Shown: positions 42,618 through 50,811 of the stretch, in pieces | Layout: each line of letters begins with the position of its first letter | Position numbering within the stretch: the first letter of the stretch is position 1 | Position numbers and translations under genes: made by a program | Assembly: GCA_027482245.1 (NCBI GenBank) | Contig: JAIXWG010000015.1 | Span: 62,001 to 126,000 of the forward strand | Reading direction: 5' to 3' | Source: Acetobacteraceae bacterium | GTDB lineage: Bacteria > Pseudomonadota > Alphaproteobacteria > Acetobacterales > Acetobacteraceae | DNA length: 64,000 nucleotides | The notes under the pieces: generated by a model | The model's database searches: none | What the model saw: only the letters and a program-made list of their open reading frames with translations | Told to the model about the DNA's origin: nothing

Positions 42618-43439
42618 ATGTCCATGACCCTCGCCCCGCCTCCCCCCGGCATCCTGAGCGACGACGCGCAGGCGGAACTCGCCCGCGCCGTCGTGCAACT
42701 GGAGACCGTGTCCCTGGCCGCGCGCATTGCCGGCATGGTCGGCGCGCCGGTGGAGGCGCTGCGGTCCCGCCTGCCATCCGGCGTGCAGTCCATGCTGGAT
42801 GGCGCGGTGCGGAAGGCGCTGGCGACCGCCATGCAGGCGGCGCTGAAGGCGGCGCCCGGCGCCAACCCGACGCCGCTGCCGACGTCCTGGCTGCATCGCG
42901 GGCTGGCCGCGGCCTCCGGCGCCGCGGGCGGCGCGCTCGGCCTGCCGGGGACGCTGGTGGAACTGCCGGTCTCCACCACGCTGCTGCTGCGCCAGATCGC
43001 GGCCGTGGCGGCGGAACAGGGGGAGGACCTGGCCGATCCGCTGGTCGCCGCCGAATGCCTCAAGGTCTTCGCGCTGGGCGGCCGCGACGCGCGGGATGAC
43101 GCGGCCGAATCCGGCTACTTCGCCGTCCGCGTCGCGCTGGCGGAGGCGCTGAAGGGCGCCGTCGGCAAGGGCGTGGCAGGGATGCTGCTGCCGGGCTTCC
43201 TCGGCCCCATCGCGGCGCGCTTCGGCGGCCCCGTGGCGCTGAAGGTCTCCGCCCAGGCGGCGCCGCTGATCGGCGCGGCCGGGGGTGCCGCCATCAACCT
43301 CGCCTTCCTGGAGCATTTCCGCGGCGTGGCGCAGGGCCATTTCACGGTGCGGCGCCTGGAACGCCTGCATGGGGCGGAAGCGGTGAAGACCGCCTATGAG
43401 GCGATCGCCGCCACGCGCGACGCCCGATTCATGGCCTGA
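42618..43439 (+). CDS. EcsC family protein
   Basis: This 273-residue protein has glycine/alanine-rich hydrophobic helices, ASGAAGGALGLPGTLVELPV and later LIGAAGGAAINLAFLEHF, matching the EcsC family. Members are poorly characterised membrane-associated proteins, named after the ecs transporter locus. YEAIAATRDARF is near the C-terminus. An ATG six bases downstream is an alternative start. No operon partner is apparent. Confidence 0.8.
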   Translation: MSMTLAPPPPGILSDDAQAELARAVVQLETVSLAARIAGMVGAPVEALRSRLPSGVQSMLDGAVRKALATAMQAALKAAPGANPTPLPTSWLHRGLAAASGAAGGALGLPGTLVELPVSTTLLLRQIAAVAAEQGEDLADPLVAAECLKVFALGGRDARDDAAESGYFAVRVALAEALKGAVGKGVAGMLLPGFLGPIAARFGGPVALKVSAQAAPLIGAAGGAAINLAFLEHFRGVAQGHFTVRRLERLHGAEAVKTAYEAIAATRDARFMA

Positions 43440-43615
43440 ATGGGGCAGGCCGCTGCGCCGGCGCGATCGCGCACGCGGTCGTGATCAGCGGAAAACGTTT
43501 TTTCCCGCAACGTTACGCGGTCTCCTGCGCTGATTCTCACTAGCCCGTCAGTGGGTCGAACCATGACGGGCCCGCCGCATTGCCCCCCGGAACCAACAGC
43601 CGGGGGCTACCCACC

Positions 43616-45733
43616 TTGCAACTCGACCTCATCCTGCGCGGCCAATCCAATGCCGCCTATCTCGCCGAACTCGATGGCTTCGCCGGTGCGGGGCGGCTGG
43701 TGACGGAGGTGGAGCGGCTGCTCGGCTTCGATGGGGTGAATGACCGCGTCACCCTGGTCTATGACCGGGACGGCCAGGGCGGCGACACGGCCTATCCCGC
43801 CACCGCCTTCCTCGACGAATGGATGGACCCCGCCGCGGGCGGCGGCTGGCAGGCCGGCGGGCTCGAACAGCTGTTCCTGGCCCGCATGCAGCAATACGTG
43901 GCCGAAGGGCCGGGCGATGCCACCGCCATGGTCTGGCTGCACAGCGAATATGACAGCCGCGATCCCAACCTCTCCGCCACCTCCCTCGCCCAGGCGATGC
44001 GCGTGGATGCGGCGCTGGTGCGGCAGGTGCTGGGGCAGGATGTCCCCTACCTCTATGTCGCGGCGCATCCCTATGGCGACGGCACCGATACCGGCCACCA
44101 GGCGATCCGCCAGGCGATGGAGTCCCTCGCTGCCGATCCCGCCTTCAACGCCCGCATCGCGGCCCGGGCGCCCGACCTCAATGTCGATCTCGACAACTAC
44201 GACGGGAACGAGGCCACGCGCGAATTCGGCGGCGCGCATATCTCGGCCTCCGACGCGCTGATCATCGCGGGGCGCATCGCCCGCGTGGCGGCGGAGGAAT
44301 GGGCCGCCTATGCGAAGCCCGGTTCGCCGCTGGCGCTCGCGGGGGGGAACATCGCCTCCGACGGGCCGCAGGTGGTGGCGGCGACGCGGGTCGATCCGAC
44401 CACGCTGCAGGTGGATGTCCGGCATGACGGCGCGGCCGGCTTCGCCGCGCTGGATGCCGATGCGGCGGCCGGCGCGGGCTGGTCCGCGCTGCTGCCGAAT
44501 GGCGCCCGGGTGCAGGCGACCGGCGCCGCGATCCTGGATGGCGACAGCCTGGTGGTCAGCTTCGGGCAGACGCTGCCGGTGGGCGCGGTGCTCGACTATG
44601 CCTGGGGCATCGGCAAGCTCTGGGGCGCGGATGGTACCGGCCAGGGCCATGCGGTGATGGACAGCAGCGGCCTGCCGGTCTGGACGGCGGCGCAGGGCGT
44701 CGCGATCGGCAATGCCGCGCCACAGCCCGCGACCCCGCCGGTGGTGGCGGAGCCTACGCCCGCCCCGACCCCGGTGCCGGCGGCCCCGCCCGTGGCGGCG
44801 GAGCCGGTGCAGACCCCGCCGGTGGCGGCCGAGCCGGTGCCGAGCCAGCCCCCCTCGCCCGGCACGCTCGACACCACCGGCCTGTTCCGCAGCCAGGCGA
44901 CAGTCACGCTCACCGGCCCCGATGCCGCCATCGTCACCACCGCGGATGGCCGCAGCGCCGCCGTCACAGGCAGCGAGATCCGCTTCGCCGATGGGCGGGA
45001 GGTCATCGGCAATGGCGGCAATGCCGCGCTGGTCGATCGCCTGCATGACATCGTGCTGGGCCGCGACACCTCCCTGCTCGGCACCAGCTGGGCGGCGGAT
45101 GCGCTGGATGACGGCCGCATCCAGGCGGCCGACCTGGCGCGGGGCTTCCTGGCCCAGGGCGGCATCGGCGCCATCGCGGATGACCGCGCCTTCGTCACCG
45201 CCGCCTGGACCAACGCCTATGGCCAATCGCCGACGGAAGGCGGGACCGCACTGCTGCTGGAACGGCTGGAAGCCGGCAACCGCGCCGATTTCCTGGTGAT
45301 GGTGGCGACGGAGGCCGAGGTCCTGGCCGCCCAGCCCGCGCCCGCCGCCGGCACCTTCGTGGCGGATTGGGGCATGAGCTTCGCGGCGGGGCTGGTGCAC
45401 ATGGCCTATGGCCGGGACGCGACGGCGGCGGAGCTGCGCGCGCTGGATGCGCAGCTCGATGGCGGCTGGTCGCCGACGGAAGTCGCCCGCGCCCTGGTCG
45501 CGACGGATGAATACCAGGCCCGCATCGCGGGGCTGGACCAGGCCGGCGTCGCGACGCTGCTGCATGAGGGTGCGCTGGGCCGCGCGCCACAGGCGACGGA
45601 GTTGGCGGAATGGTCCGGCCGCTTCGCCGCCGGCGCCACGACCACCGACCTGGCCGTGGCGCTCGCGGATTTCTGGGAGTTCCAGGCCGCAGTGCAGGCC
45701 CGCGCCGCGGACGGCGTCTCCGTCATCGGCTGA
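43616..45733 (+). CDS. large exoprotein: SGNH/SASA-like N-terminus, Pro-rich linker, DUF4214 domains
   Basis: A protein of about 705 residues. The N-terminus LDLILRGQSNAAYLAELDG carries the GQSN motif of SASA/SGNH carbohydrate esterases, with YLYVAAHPYGDG and DNYDGNEATREFGGAH further on. A Pro/Ala/Val/Glu repeat linker follows (about 368-415). The C-terminal part holds DUF4214-like helices (ALVDRLHDIVLGRDTSLLG and GLVHMAYGRDATAAELRALD). There is no signal peptide, so type I secretion is plausible. No ATG is in frame; TTG at 43616 is chosen, with TTG 43580 as an alternative. Confidence 0.75.
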   Translation: MQLDLILRGQSNAAYLAELDGFAGAGRLVTEVERLLGFDGVNDRVTLVYDRDGQGGDTAYPATAFLDEWMDPAAGGGWQAGGLEQLFLARMQQYVAEGPGDATAMVWLHSEYDSRDPNLSATSLAQAMRVDAALVRQVLGQDVPYLYVAAHPYGDGTDTGHQAIRQAMESLAADPAFNARIAARAPDLNVDLDNYDGNEATREFGGAHISASDALIIAGRIARVAAEEWAAYAKPGSPLALAGGNIASDGPQVVAATRVDPTTLQVDVRHDGAAGFAALDADAAAGAGWSALLPNGARVQATGAAILDGDSLVVSFGQTLPVGAVLDYAWGIGKLWGADGTGQGHAVMDSSGLPVWTAAQGVAIGNAAPQPATPPVVAEPTPAPTPVPAAPPVAAEPVQTPPVAAEPVPSQPPSPGTLDTTGLFRSQATVTLTGPDAAIVTTADGRSAAVTGSEIRFADGREVIGNGGNAALVDRLHDIVLGRDTSLLGTSWAADALDDGRIQAADLARGFLAQGGIGAIADDRAFVTAAWTNAYGQSPTEGGTALLLERLEAGNRADFLVMVATEAEVLAAQPAPAAGTFVADWGMSFAAGLVHMAYGRDATAAELRALDAQLDGGWSPTEVARALVATDEYQARIAGLDQAGVATLLHEGALGRAPQATELAEWSGRFAAGATTTDLAVALADFWEFQAAVQARAADGVSVIG

Positions 45734-45739
45734 ACAGGC

Positions 45740-45768
45740 GCCGCCCGGGGAATCCTTCCCCGGGCGGC
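45740..45768 (+). terminator. Rho-independent-type terminator
   Basis: A perfect 13-bp stem (GCCGCCCGGGGAA with its complement) and a 3-base loop lie seven bases after the exoprotein stop. The following T content is weak (TGGCTTGCCGTTGTTT). Confidence 0.65.
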
Positions 45769-45779
45769 TGGCTTGCCGT

Positions 45780-45795
45780 TGTTTCACGTGAAATG
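45780..45795. promoter_or_regulatory. parS-like centromere site (ParB binding)
   Basis: TGTTTCACGTGAAATG matches 14 of 16 bases of the bacterial parS consensus TGTTTCACGTGAAACA and contains the perfect palindrome TTTCACGTGAAA. It is intergenic. A chance 12-mer of this AT-leaning sequence in such GC-rich DNA is very unlikely. Confidence 0.7.
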
Positions 45796-45813
45796 CGCGG
45801 CGTGCGGCCCTAG

Positions 45814-45832
45814 ATTGCGAACGCCTCGCAAT
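45814..45832. promoter_or_regulatory. Fur-like operator upstream of the iron permease
   Basis: The perfect inverted repeat ATTGCGA-acgcc-TCGCAAT lies 21 bases before the ATG of the FTR1 gene. The arms and length recall alphaproteobacterial Fur boxes. It would fit iron repression of an iron permease. Confidence 0.5.
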
Positions 45833-45852
45833 TGCATAGGGTAAGCCTCCCC

Positions 45853-46641
45853 ATGTCGCTCATGCTCGATGCTGGCCTGATCCTGCTGAGGGAGGGGCTG
45901 GAAGCCGTTCTCGTCCTGGCCGCCCTGGCCGCCTTCATCGGCCGCGCCGCGCCCGAACGGGCGGGCGCGCTGGGCTGGGGCGCGGCCGGCGGGCTCGGCG
46001 CCAGCCTCGTCGTCGCGGTGCTCTACGCCATCTTCCTGGGCGGCGAGCATGATGACCGGGTGGAGGCCGCGACCTGCCTGCTGGCGGCGGGCCTCATGCT
46101 CTGGACCGGTGGCTGGCTGGCGCGCCACGCCGATCCCCGCGCCTGGTCGGACGCGCTGAAGCAGCGCACGGGCCGCGCGTTGGAAAGCCGCCGCGTGGCG
46201 CTGGCGGTGGCCGCCATCGGCTTCCTCGCCGTGTTCCGCGAAGGGGCGGAGACGGTCCTGTTCCTGGCGGCGCTGGGGGCGGAACAGCAGCCCCTGCCCG
46301 TGCTGGCGGGCGCCGTGGTGGCGGCGGTGGTGCTGTTCGGCTTCTGGCTGGTGATCCGCCGCGGCACGCGCCGCCTGCCGCTGCGGCCGCTCTTCCTCGG
46401 CACCTCCCTGTTCCTGCTGGTCATGGCCGCGCGCTTCACCGCCGCCGCGGTGCAGGAGATGCAGGAACAGGCCTTCGTGAGCTTCACGCCCGTGGAGCTG
46501 CCCGCCGCGCTGGCCGCGATCGGCCTGCCGGAGAGCCTGGAAGCGCTGGTGGCCTTCCTGGCCGTGCTCTGCCTGGCCCCGCTGGCCTTCCTGCCGCGCC
46601 GCCGCCCGGTGCCCGCCGCTTCCCCCGCCGCCGCGGAGTAG
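45853..46641 (+). CDS. FTR1 family iron permease
   Basis: This 262-residue inner-membrane protein has seven or so hydrophobic helices and the two iron-binding REGxE motifs: LLREGLEAVLVL in helix 1 and VFREGAETVLFL in the middle. It resembles EfeU/FTR1. The periplasmic partners EfeO and EfeB are not adjacent. An in-frame TTG 21 bases upstream overlaps the palindrome and is less likely as start. Iron regulation through that palindrome is an inference. Confidence 0.9.
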   Translation: MSLMLDAGLILLREGLEAVLVLAALAAFIGRAAPERAGALGWGAAGGLGASLVVAVLYAIFLGGEHDDRVEAATCLLAAGLMLWTGGWLARHADPRAWSDALKQRTGRALESRRVALAVAAIGFLAVFREGAETVLFLAALGAEQQPLPVLAGAVVAAVVLFGFWLVIRRGTRRLPLRPLFLGTSLFLLVMAARFTAAAVQEMQEQAFVSFTPVELPAALAAIGLPESLEALVAFLAVLCLAPLAFLPRRRPVPAASPAAAE

Positions 46642-46690
46642 CGGTGCCGCGGGGGGTGACGCGCGCCGCCGCCCCCCGCATCCTGCCGCC

Positions 46691-47365
46691 ATGCAGGGGG
46701 CGGCACGCGACGGGGTGAGGCAGGCGCTGGGCGCGCCGGCACTCGCCATGGGCGCCACCTTCCTGGCCTTCGGCGCCGCCGTGGCGGAAGCCGGGCTTTC
46801 CCTGCCCTGGGCGCTGCTCTGCACCGGCGCGGTCTATGGCATGGCGGGGCAGCTGGTGCTGCTGCAGGTCGCGGCAGGCGGGGGCGCGGCGCTGCCCGCC
46901 GTGGTCGCCGCGACGGCCGCCAATGCGCGCTTCCTGCCCATGGCCGTCGCCATCGCGCCGCTGCTGGGGCGGGGCTGGCGGCGCTGCCTGGCCATCCCCT
47001 TCATCGCCATCACACCCTGGGCGGCAGGCATGCGCGCCCTGCCCGGCCTGGCGGAGGGTGCGCGCCGGCCCTGGTTCCTGGGCTTCGCCATCGCCTCCTG
47101 GTGCGCCGCCATGGGCGCCACCGCGGCGGGGCACCTGGCCGCGCCGAACCTGCCGGCCGGGCTGCGCGCCGCGCTGCTCTTCACCAATCCGCTCTACTTC
47201 GCGCTGCTGCTGGCGGCCGATGCGGCGCGGCCCGGCGTCGCGCCGGCGCTGGTCGCAGGCGTGCTCGCCGCGCCCCTCGCCGTGGCAGTGGGTGGCGCCT
47301 GGGGGCTGCCGCTGGCGGGGCTGCTGGGCGGCACCCTCGCCTTCCTCTGGGGCCGCCGCCGGTGA
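46691..47365 (+). CDS. azlC: AzlC family permease
   Basis: This 224-residue membrane protein belongs to the AzlC (YgaZ) branched-chain amino acid exporter family: GATFLAFGAAVAEAGLSLPW then GMAGQLVLLQVAAGG and ANARFLPMAVAIAPLL. It forms a two-component exporter with the small AzlD protein encoded next, whose GTG overlaps its stop. Confidence 0.88.
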   Translation: MQGAARDGVRQALGAPALAMGATFLAFGAAVAEAGLSLPWALLCTGAVYGMAGQLVLLQVAAGGGAALPAVVAATAANARFLPMAVAIAPLLGRGWRRCLAIPFIAITPWAAGMRALPGLAEGARRPWFLGFAIASWCAAMGATAAGHLAAPNLPAGLRAALLFTNPLYFALLLAADAARPGVAPALVAGVLAAPLAVAVGGAWGLPLAGLLGGTLAFLWGRRR

Positions 47366-47685
47366 GCGAGGCGGATGCGGCGCTGGCGCTGACCGTCGGC
47401 ATCGGCCTGGCGCTGCGGGGTGTCGGCCTGCTGCTGGGCGGCGCGCTGCGGCCGGACCACCCGGCCATCGCCTGGGCCTCCGCCGTGTCCGTCGCCACCC
47501 TCGCCGCCTTCGTCACCTTGGCGATCGCCGCCCCGGCGGGGTTGCTAGCCACGGTGCCATGGCCGGCGCGGCTGGCGGGCCTGGCCGCCGGGGGCCTGGC
47601 CTATGGCGGGCTCGGCCGCCGCCTGCTGCCCGCCATGGCGGCGGGCGTGGCCGGGCTGCTGCTGGCCCGGCTCTGGACGGGCTGA
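47362..47685 (+). CDS. azlD: AzlD family membrane protein
   Basis: This 107-residue protein has about three or four hydrophobic helices and follows azlC with a GTGA overlap, as expected of the small subunit of AzlCD-type amino acid exporters. The sequence is diverged from textbook AzlD, so position carries much of the weight. Confidence 0.75.
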   Translation: MSEADAALALTVGIGLALRGVGLLLGGALRPDHPAIAWASAVSVATLAAFVTLAIAAPAGLLATVPWPARLAGLAAGGLAYGGLGRRLLPAMAAGVAGLLLARLWTG

Positions 47686-47741
47686 TACGCTCCACGCCGA
47701 CAGGACCGAGGGGACCGCAGCCTGCACGCCATGGTGCCCGC

Positions 47742-48758
47742 ATGATCGGCTTCGACCTGGGCTCGGAGGCCGGGCGGGAACGGGCGCGGCTGGCGATGGA
47801 GAATTTCGGCATCGCCTTCTTCGAATCGAACATGGCCACCGGGATGGTGGTGCTGAGCCCCAACGCCTTCACCATGTTCGGCCTGCCGGTGCCGCCCCGC
47901 ATGCCGGTGGACCGCACGGGGTTCTGGGAGTGCTACCACCCCGACGACCTGGAACCCGCCCGCGCCACCTTCGCCGCCGACCTGCGCGGCGAACGCAACC
48001 GCGACAGCTATTGCGAGCGCGTCCGCATCATCCGTCAGACCGACCGCGCCATCCGCCATATCGAGTTCCTGGGCCGCATGTTCGGCCCGCCCGGCGCGCG
48101 CACCCACATCGTCGGCATGCTGCGCGACGTGACCGATGAGGCCGAGGCCGAGCAGCGCCGCAGCCTGCTGGTGCGGGAGGTGAACCACCGCGCCAACAAC
48201 ACGCTGTCCGTCGTGCAGTCGCTGCTGCGGCTGACCCAGGCGGCTGATGTGCCGGACTACAAGCGCCGGCTGGAGCAGCGGATCCTCTCGCTCGCCCGCA
48301 CCCAGACGCTGGTGGACCAGGCGGCGCAGCAGCCCGCCGCCTTCGCGCTGCTGATCGCCTCCGAACTCGCCGCCTATCGCGACCACCTGACGCTGGACGC
48401 CGATGATGTGCCGGACCTGCTGCCGGGTGCCGTGCAGCCGGTGGCGATGATCCTCTACGAGATGGCGACCAACGCCGCGAAGCACGGCGCGCTGTCCGTC
48501 GCCGGCGGCGAGGTGCGGATCGAGGCACGGCAGGAGGATGCGGCGGTGGTGCTGCGCTGGGCCGAGCAGGGCGGCGCGCCGGTCACCGCGCCGCCGTCGC
48601 GCAAGGGCACCGGCATGGCGGTGATCCAGTCGCAGATCCGCCGCCTCGGCGGCACGCAGCGGCTGGACTGGACGCCGGACGGGCTGCGGGCGGAGCTGCG
48701 CTTTCCGCTGGCGAGCTGGGCCGGGCCGGCCTCTCATACCGACGCGGCAAAGTCCTGA
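47742..48758 (+). CDS. PAS-domain sensor histidine kinase, HWE/HisKA_2 type
   Basis: A 338-residue soluble kinase. A PAS domain occupies about 15-135 (SPNAFTMFGLPVPPRMPV, HPDDLEPARATFAADLRGE). The phosphoacceptor region is REVNHRANNTLSVVQSLLRL, with the phosphorylated His in NHR. The ATP-binding domain has the N box EMATNAAKHGALS and the WxE element (LRWAEQGG) that defines HWE kinases. No partner response regulator is adjacent. Such kinases often serve light, redox or general stress sensing. Confidence 0.9.
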   Translation: MIGFDLGSEAGRERARLAMENFGIAFFESNMATGMVVLSPNAFTMFGLPVPPRMPVDRTGFWECYHPDDLEPARATFAADLRGERNRDSYCERVRIIRQTDRAIRHIEFLGRMFGPPGARTHIVGMLRDVTDEAEAEQRRSLLVREVNHRANNTLSVVQSLLRLTQAADVPDYKRRLEQRILSLARTQTLVDQAAQQPAAFALLIASELAAYRDHLTLDADDVPDLLPGAVQPVAMILYEMATNAAKHGALSVAGGEVRIEARQEDAAVVLRWAEQGGAPVTAPPSRKGTGMAVIQSQIRRLGGTQRLDWTPDGLRAELRFPLASWAGPASHTDAAKS

Positions 48759-48765
48759 CCTGCGC

Positions 48766-48855
48766 CTGCCGTCAGGCGGGCGAGCGCCCGAACGGGCGCC
48801 GCGGCTTATGCCGCGCAGCCAAGCGGCCGGATGGCCGCGCCGGCGACTGAGGGCA
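48766..48855 (+). repeat. multi-hairpin AGCCAAG element, copy D
   Basis: GCGCCCG-aac-GGGCGC, CGCGGC-ttat-GCCGCG, the spacer AGCCAAG, CGGCCG-gat-GGCCG and GCGACTGAGGGC. It lies between convergent genes. Confidence 0.65.
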
Positions 48856-48876
48856 GAAATGCATCAGCATTTCTGC
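48853..48876. terminator. bidirectional hairpin between convergent genes
   Basis: A perfect 10-bp stem GCAGAAATGC-atca-GCATTTCTGC sits ten bases from the amidohydrolase stop codon. It lacks a T-run, so termination would rely on the hairpin or Rho. Confidence 0.45.
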
Positions 48877-48885
48877 AAGGCGGCA

Positions 48886-49737
48886 TCAGCCGAAGCCGTA
48901 GAGCGCCGCCGCGTTGTCCACCAGGATGCGGTGGCGCACCGCCTCCTCCGGCGCCCATTCGGCCAGCCGGTCCAGCAGCGCGGCGTCGTCCGGGATCGTC
49001 GTCGCATTGGGATGCGGCCAGTTGGTGCCCCAGACCAGCCTCTCCGGCACCGCCTTCACCAGCGCGCGGGCCAGGTCGCCGACCGCCTCCGGCCTCGCCT
49101 GGTCCAGCGCGTAGGGGGAGGAGAGCTTCATCCACCCCCGCCCCGCCTGCATCAGCTCCATCACCACGCCCCAGGCCGGGCTCGCTTCCCAGCCCGCCAG
49201 CGGGAACTGCGCGAAATGGTCGAAGACCACGGGGCAGGGCAGCGCCCGCAGCACGGGGGCGAGCCCCGCGATGATGGCGGGCGTCGCATAGAGCTGCAGG
49301 TGCCACCCCACCTCCGCCAGGCGCCGGCCGAGCGGCGCGACGTCCTCCACGCTCAGCGGGATGCCCTGCACCAGGTTCGCCCGGGCGCCCACTACGCCTT
49401 CCGCGCCCATCGCGCGAAGCTCCGCCAGCGGCGTGTCCGGTGCCACCACCGCCACCATCCGCGCCCGCGCGGGGCCAGCCTGGCGCAGCGCGGCCAGGTG
49501 CAGCGCGTTGTCGAGCCCGTAGGTGGAAGGCTGCACCAGCACATGCCGGTCCACGCCAAGCCGCGCCAGGACGCGCGCATGGTCCGCCAGCGTGGCATCC
49601 GCATGCGGCCGCCCGCCCGGCGCCACGGGCGCGGCGCCATCATAGACGTGGTGGTGGCAATCCACCGCGCCGCGCGGCACCGGGATGCGGGGGGCCGCGG
49701 TGCCCGCGGTGAAGGGGATCTCGTGCGTCGTGCTCAT
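48886..49737 (-). CDS. amidohydrolase family protein (PDC lactonase-like)
   Basis: This 283-residue amidohydrolase_2 TIM barrel is similar in layout to 2-pyrone-4,6-dicarboxylate lactonase: the metal site DCHHHVYDG near residue 27, VFDHFAQFPLAG, and the final LVWGTNWPHPN. It probably hydrolyses a lactone or decarboxylates a small acid; the substrate is unknown. It is divergent from the hydroxyacid dehydrogenase gene at 49781. Confidence 0.87.
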   Translation of the reverse strand: MSTTHEIPFTAGTAAPRIPVPRGAVDCHHHVYDGAAPVAPGGRPHADATLADHARVLARLGVDRHVLVQPSTYGLDNALHLAALRQAGPARARMVAVVAPDTPLAELRAMGAEGVVGARANLVQGIPLSVEDVAPLGRRLAEVGWHLQLYATPAIIAGLAPVLRALPCPVVFDHFAQFPLAGWEASPAWGVVMELMQAGRGWMKLSSPYALDQARPEAVGDLARALVKAVPERLVWGTNWPHPNATTIPDDAALLDRLAEWAPEEAVRHRILVDNAAALYGFG

Positions 49738-49780
49738 GAGGCCTAGGCTAGGCGGAGAAAAACCAAAGGGCGAGACGTCG

Positions 49781-50773
49781 ATGCTGCGCGTGTTCCTGAC
49801 CCATACGCCCGAGATGCGGGCCGGCTACTACCCGCCCCGGGCGGAGGCCGCGCTGCGCGAGGTGGCGGAGGTGGTGCTCCACACCGGCGACACGCCCCTG
49901 GCAGGGGAGGCGCTGGCCAGGGCCGCCACCGGCTGTCACTGCATCGTCGCCGATCGCTCGACGCCGGGCCAGCCCGCCACCTTCGCCGCGGCGCCGGACC
50001 TGCTGGCCTTCCTGCGGGTGGCCGTCGACATCTCCACCATCGATGTCCCCGCCGCCTCCGCCGCCGGGGTGCTGGTGACGCAGGCGACGCCGGGCTTCAC
50101 GGCGAGCGTCGCGGAACTCGCCATCGGCATGATGGTGGACCTGGCGCGCGGCGTCTCCGCCAGCAGCACCGCCTACCACAAGGGCACGCTGCCGGAGGTG
50201 CGGATGGGCATGCAGCTGGAGGGCAAGACCTTGGGCCTGATCGGCTGGGGGCGCATCGCGCGCCGCATTGCGCCCATCGCCACCGCCATGGGCATGCGCG
50301 TGGTGGCGCACGATCCCCACGCGACGGTGGAGGGCGCGGAAGCGGTGACGCGGGACGCGCTGCTGGAGGGCAGCGACGTGGTCATGCCGCTCGCCGTCTC
50401 CACCCCGGAAACGCGGCACCTCATGAATGCGGCCGCCTTCGCGCGGATGAAGCGGGGCGCGCTGCTGGTCAATCTCAGCCGGGGCGAGCTGGTGGACGAG
50501 GATGCGCTGGAAGCGGCGCTGGAGAGCGGGCACCTGCGCGGCGCCGCCATGGATGTCGGCAGCGCGCCGGACCAGCGGCCGAACCCGCGCCTCGCCGCGC
50601 GCCTCGACGTGGTGGCGACGCCCCATGTCGGCGGGTTGACGCCGGAAGCGGCGGAACACCAGGCGATGGACACCGTCCGGCAGGTCGGCCTGCTGGCGCG
50701 GGGCGAGATGCCGGACGGCGCCGTGAACGCAGCCGCCGCGACGCGCTTCGCCGCCTGGGCGAAGGCGCGCTGA
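49781..50773 (+). CDS. D-2-hydroxyacid dehydrogenase-like protein lacking the catalytic Glu
   Basis: This 330-residue NAD-binding protein has TLGLIGWGRIARRIAPIA as the nucleotide motif, the catalytic Arg in LVNLSRGELVDE and the catalytic His in TPHVGGLTPE. In active enzymes a Glu sits about 23 residues before that His (DVFxxEP). Here the motif reads DVGSAPDQRP, with Ala at that place. Activity may be altered or handled differently. The ribosome-binding site is weak. Confidence 0.85.
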   Translation: MLRVFLTHTPEMRAGYYPPRAEAALREVAEVVLHTGDTPLAGEALARAATGCHCIVADRSTPGQPATFAAAPDLLAFLRVAVDISTIDVPAASAAGVLVTQATPGFTASVAELAIGMMVDLARGVSASSTAYHKGTLPEVRMGMQLEGKTLGLIGWGRIARRIAPIATAMGMRVVAHDPHATVEGAEAVTRDALLEGSDVVMPLAVSTPETRHLMNAAAFARMKRGALLVNLSRGELVDEDALEAALESGHLRGAAMDVGSAPDQRPNPRLAARLDVVATPHVGGLTPEAAEHQAMDTVRQVGLLARGEMPDGAVNAAAATRFAAWAKAR

Positions 50774-50811
50774 TCAGCTGGCTCGGCTGGCTGTTCAGGC
50801 CGCTCCGCTGC

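Noticed and set aside
43607..45787. 726-residue minus-strand open frame
   Set aside because: Antisense of the exoprotein gene, with Arg/Gly/His-rich nonsense composition and no domains.
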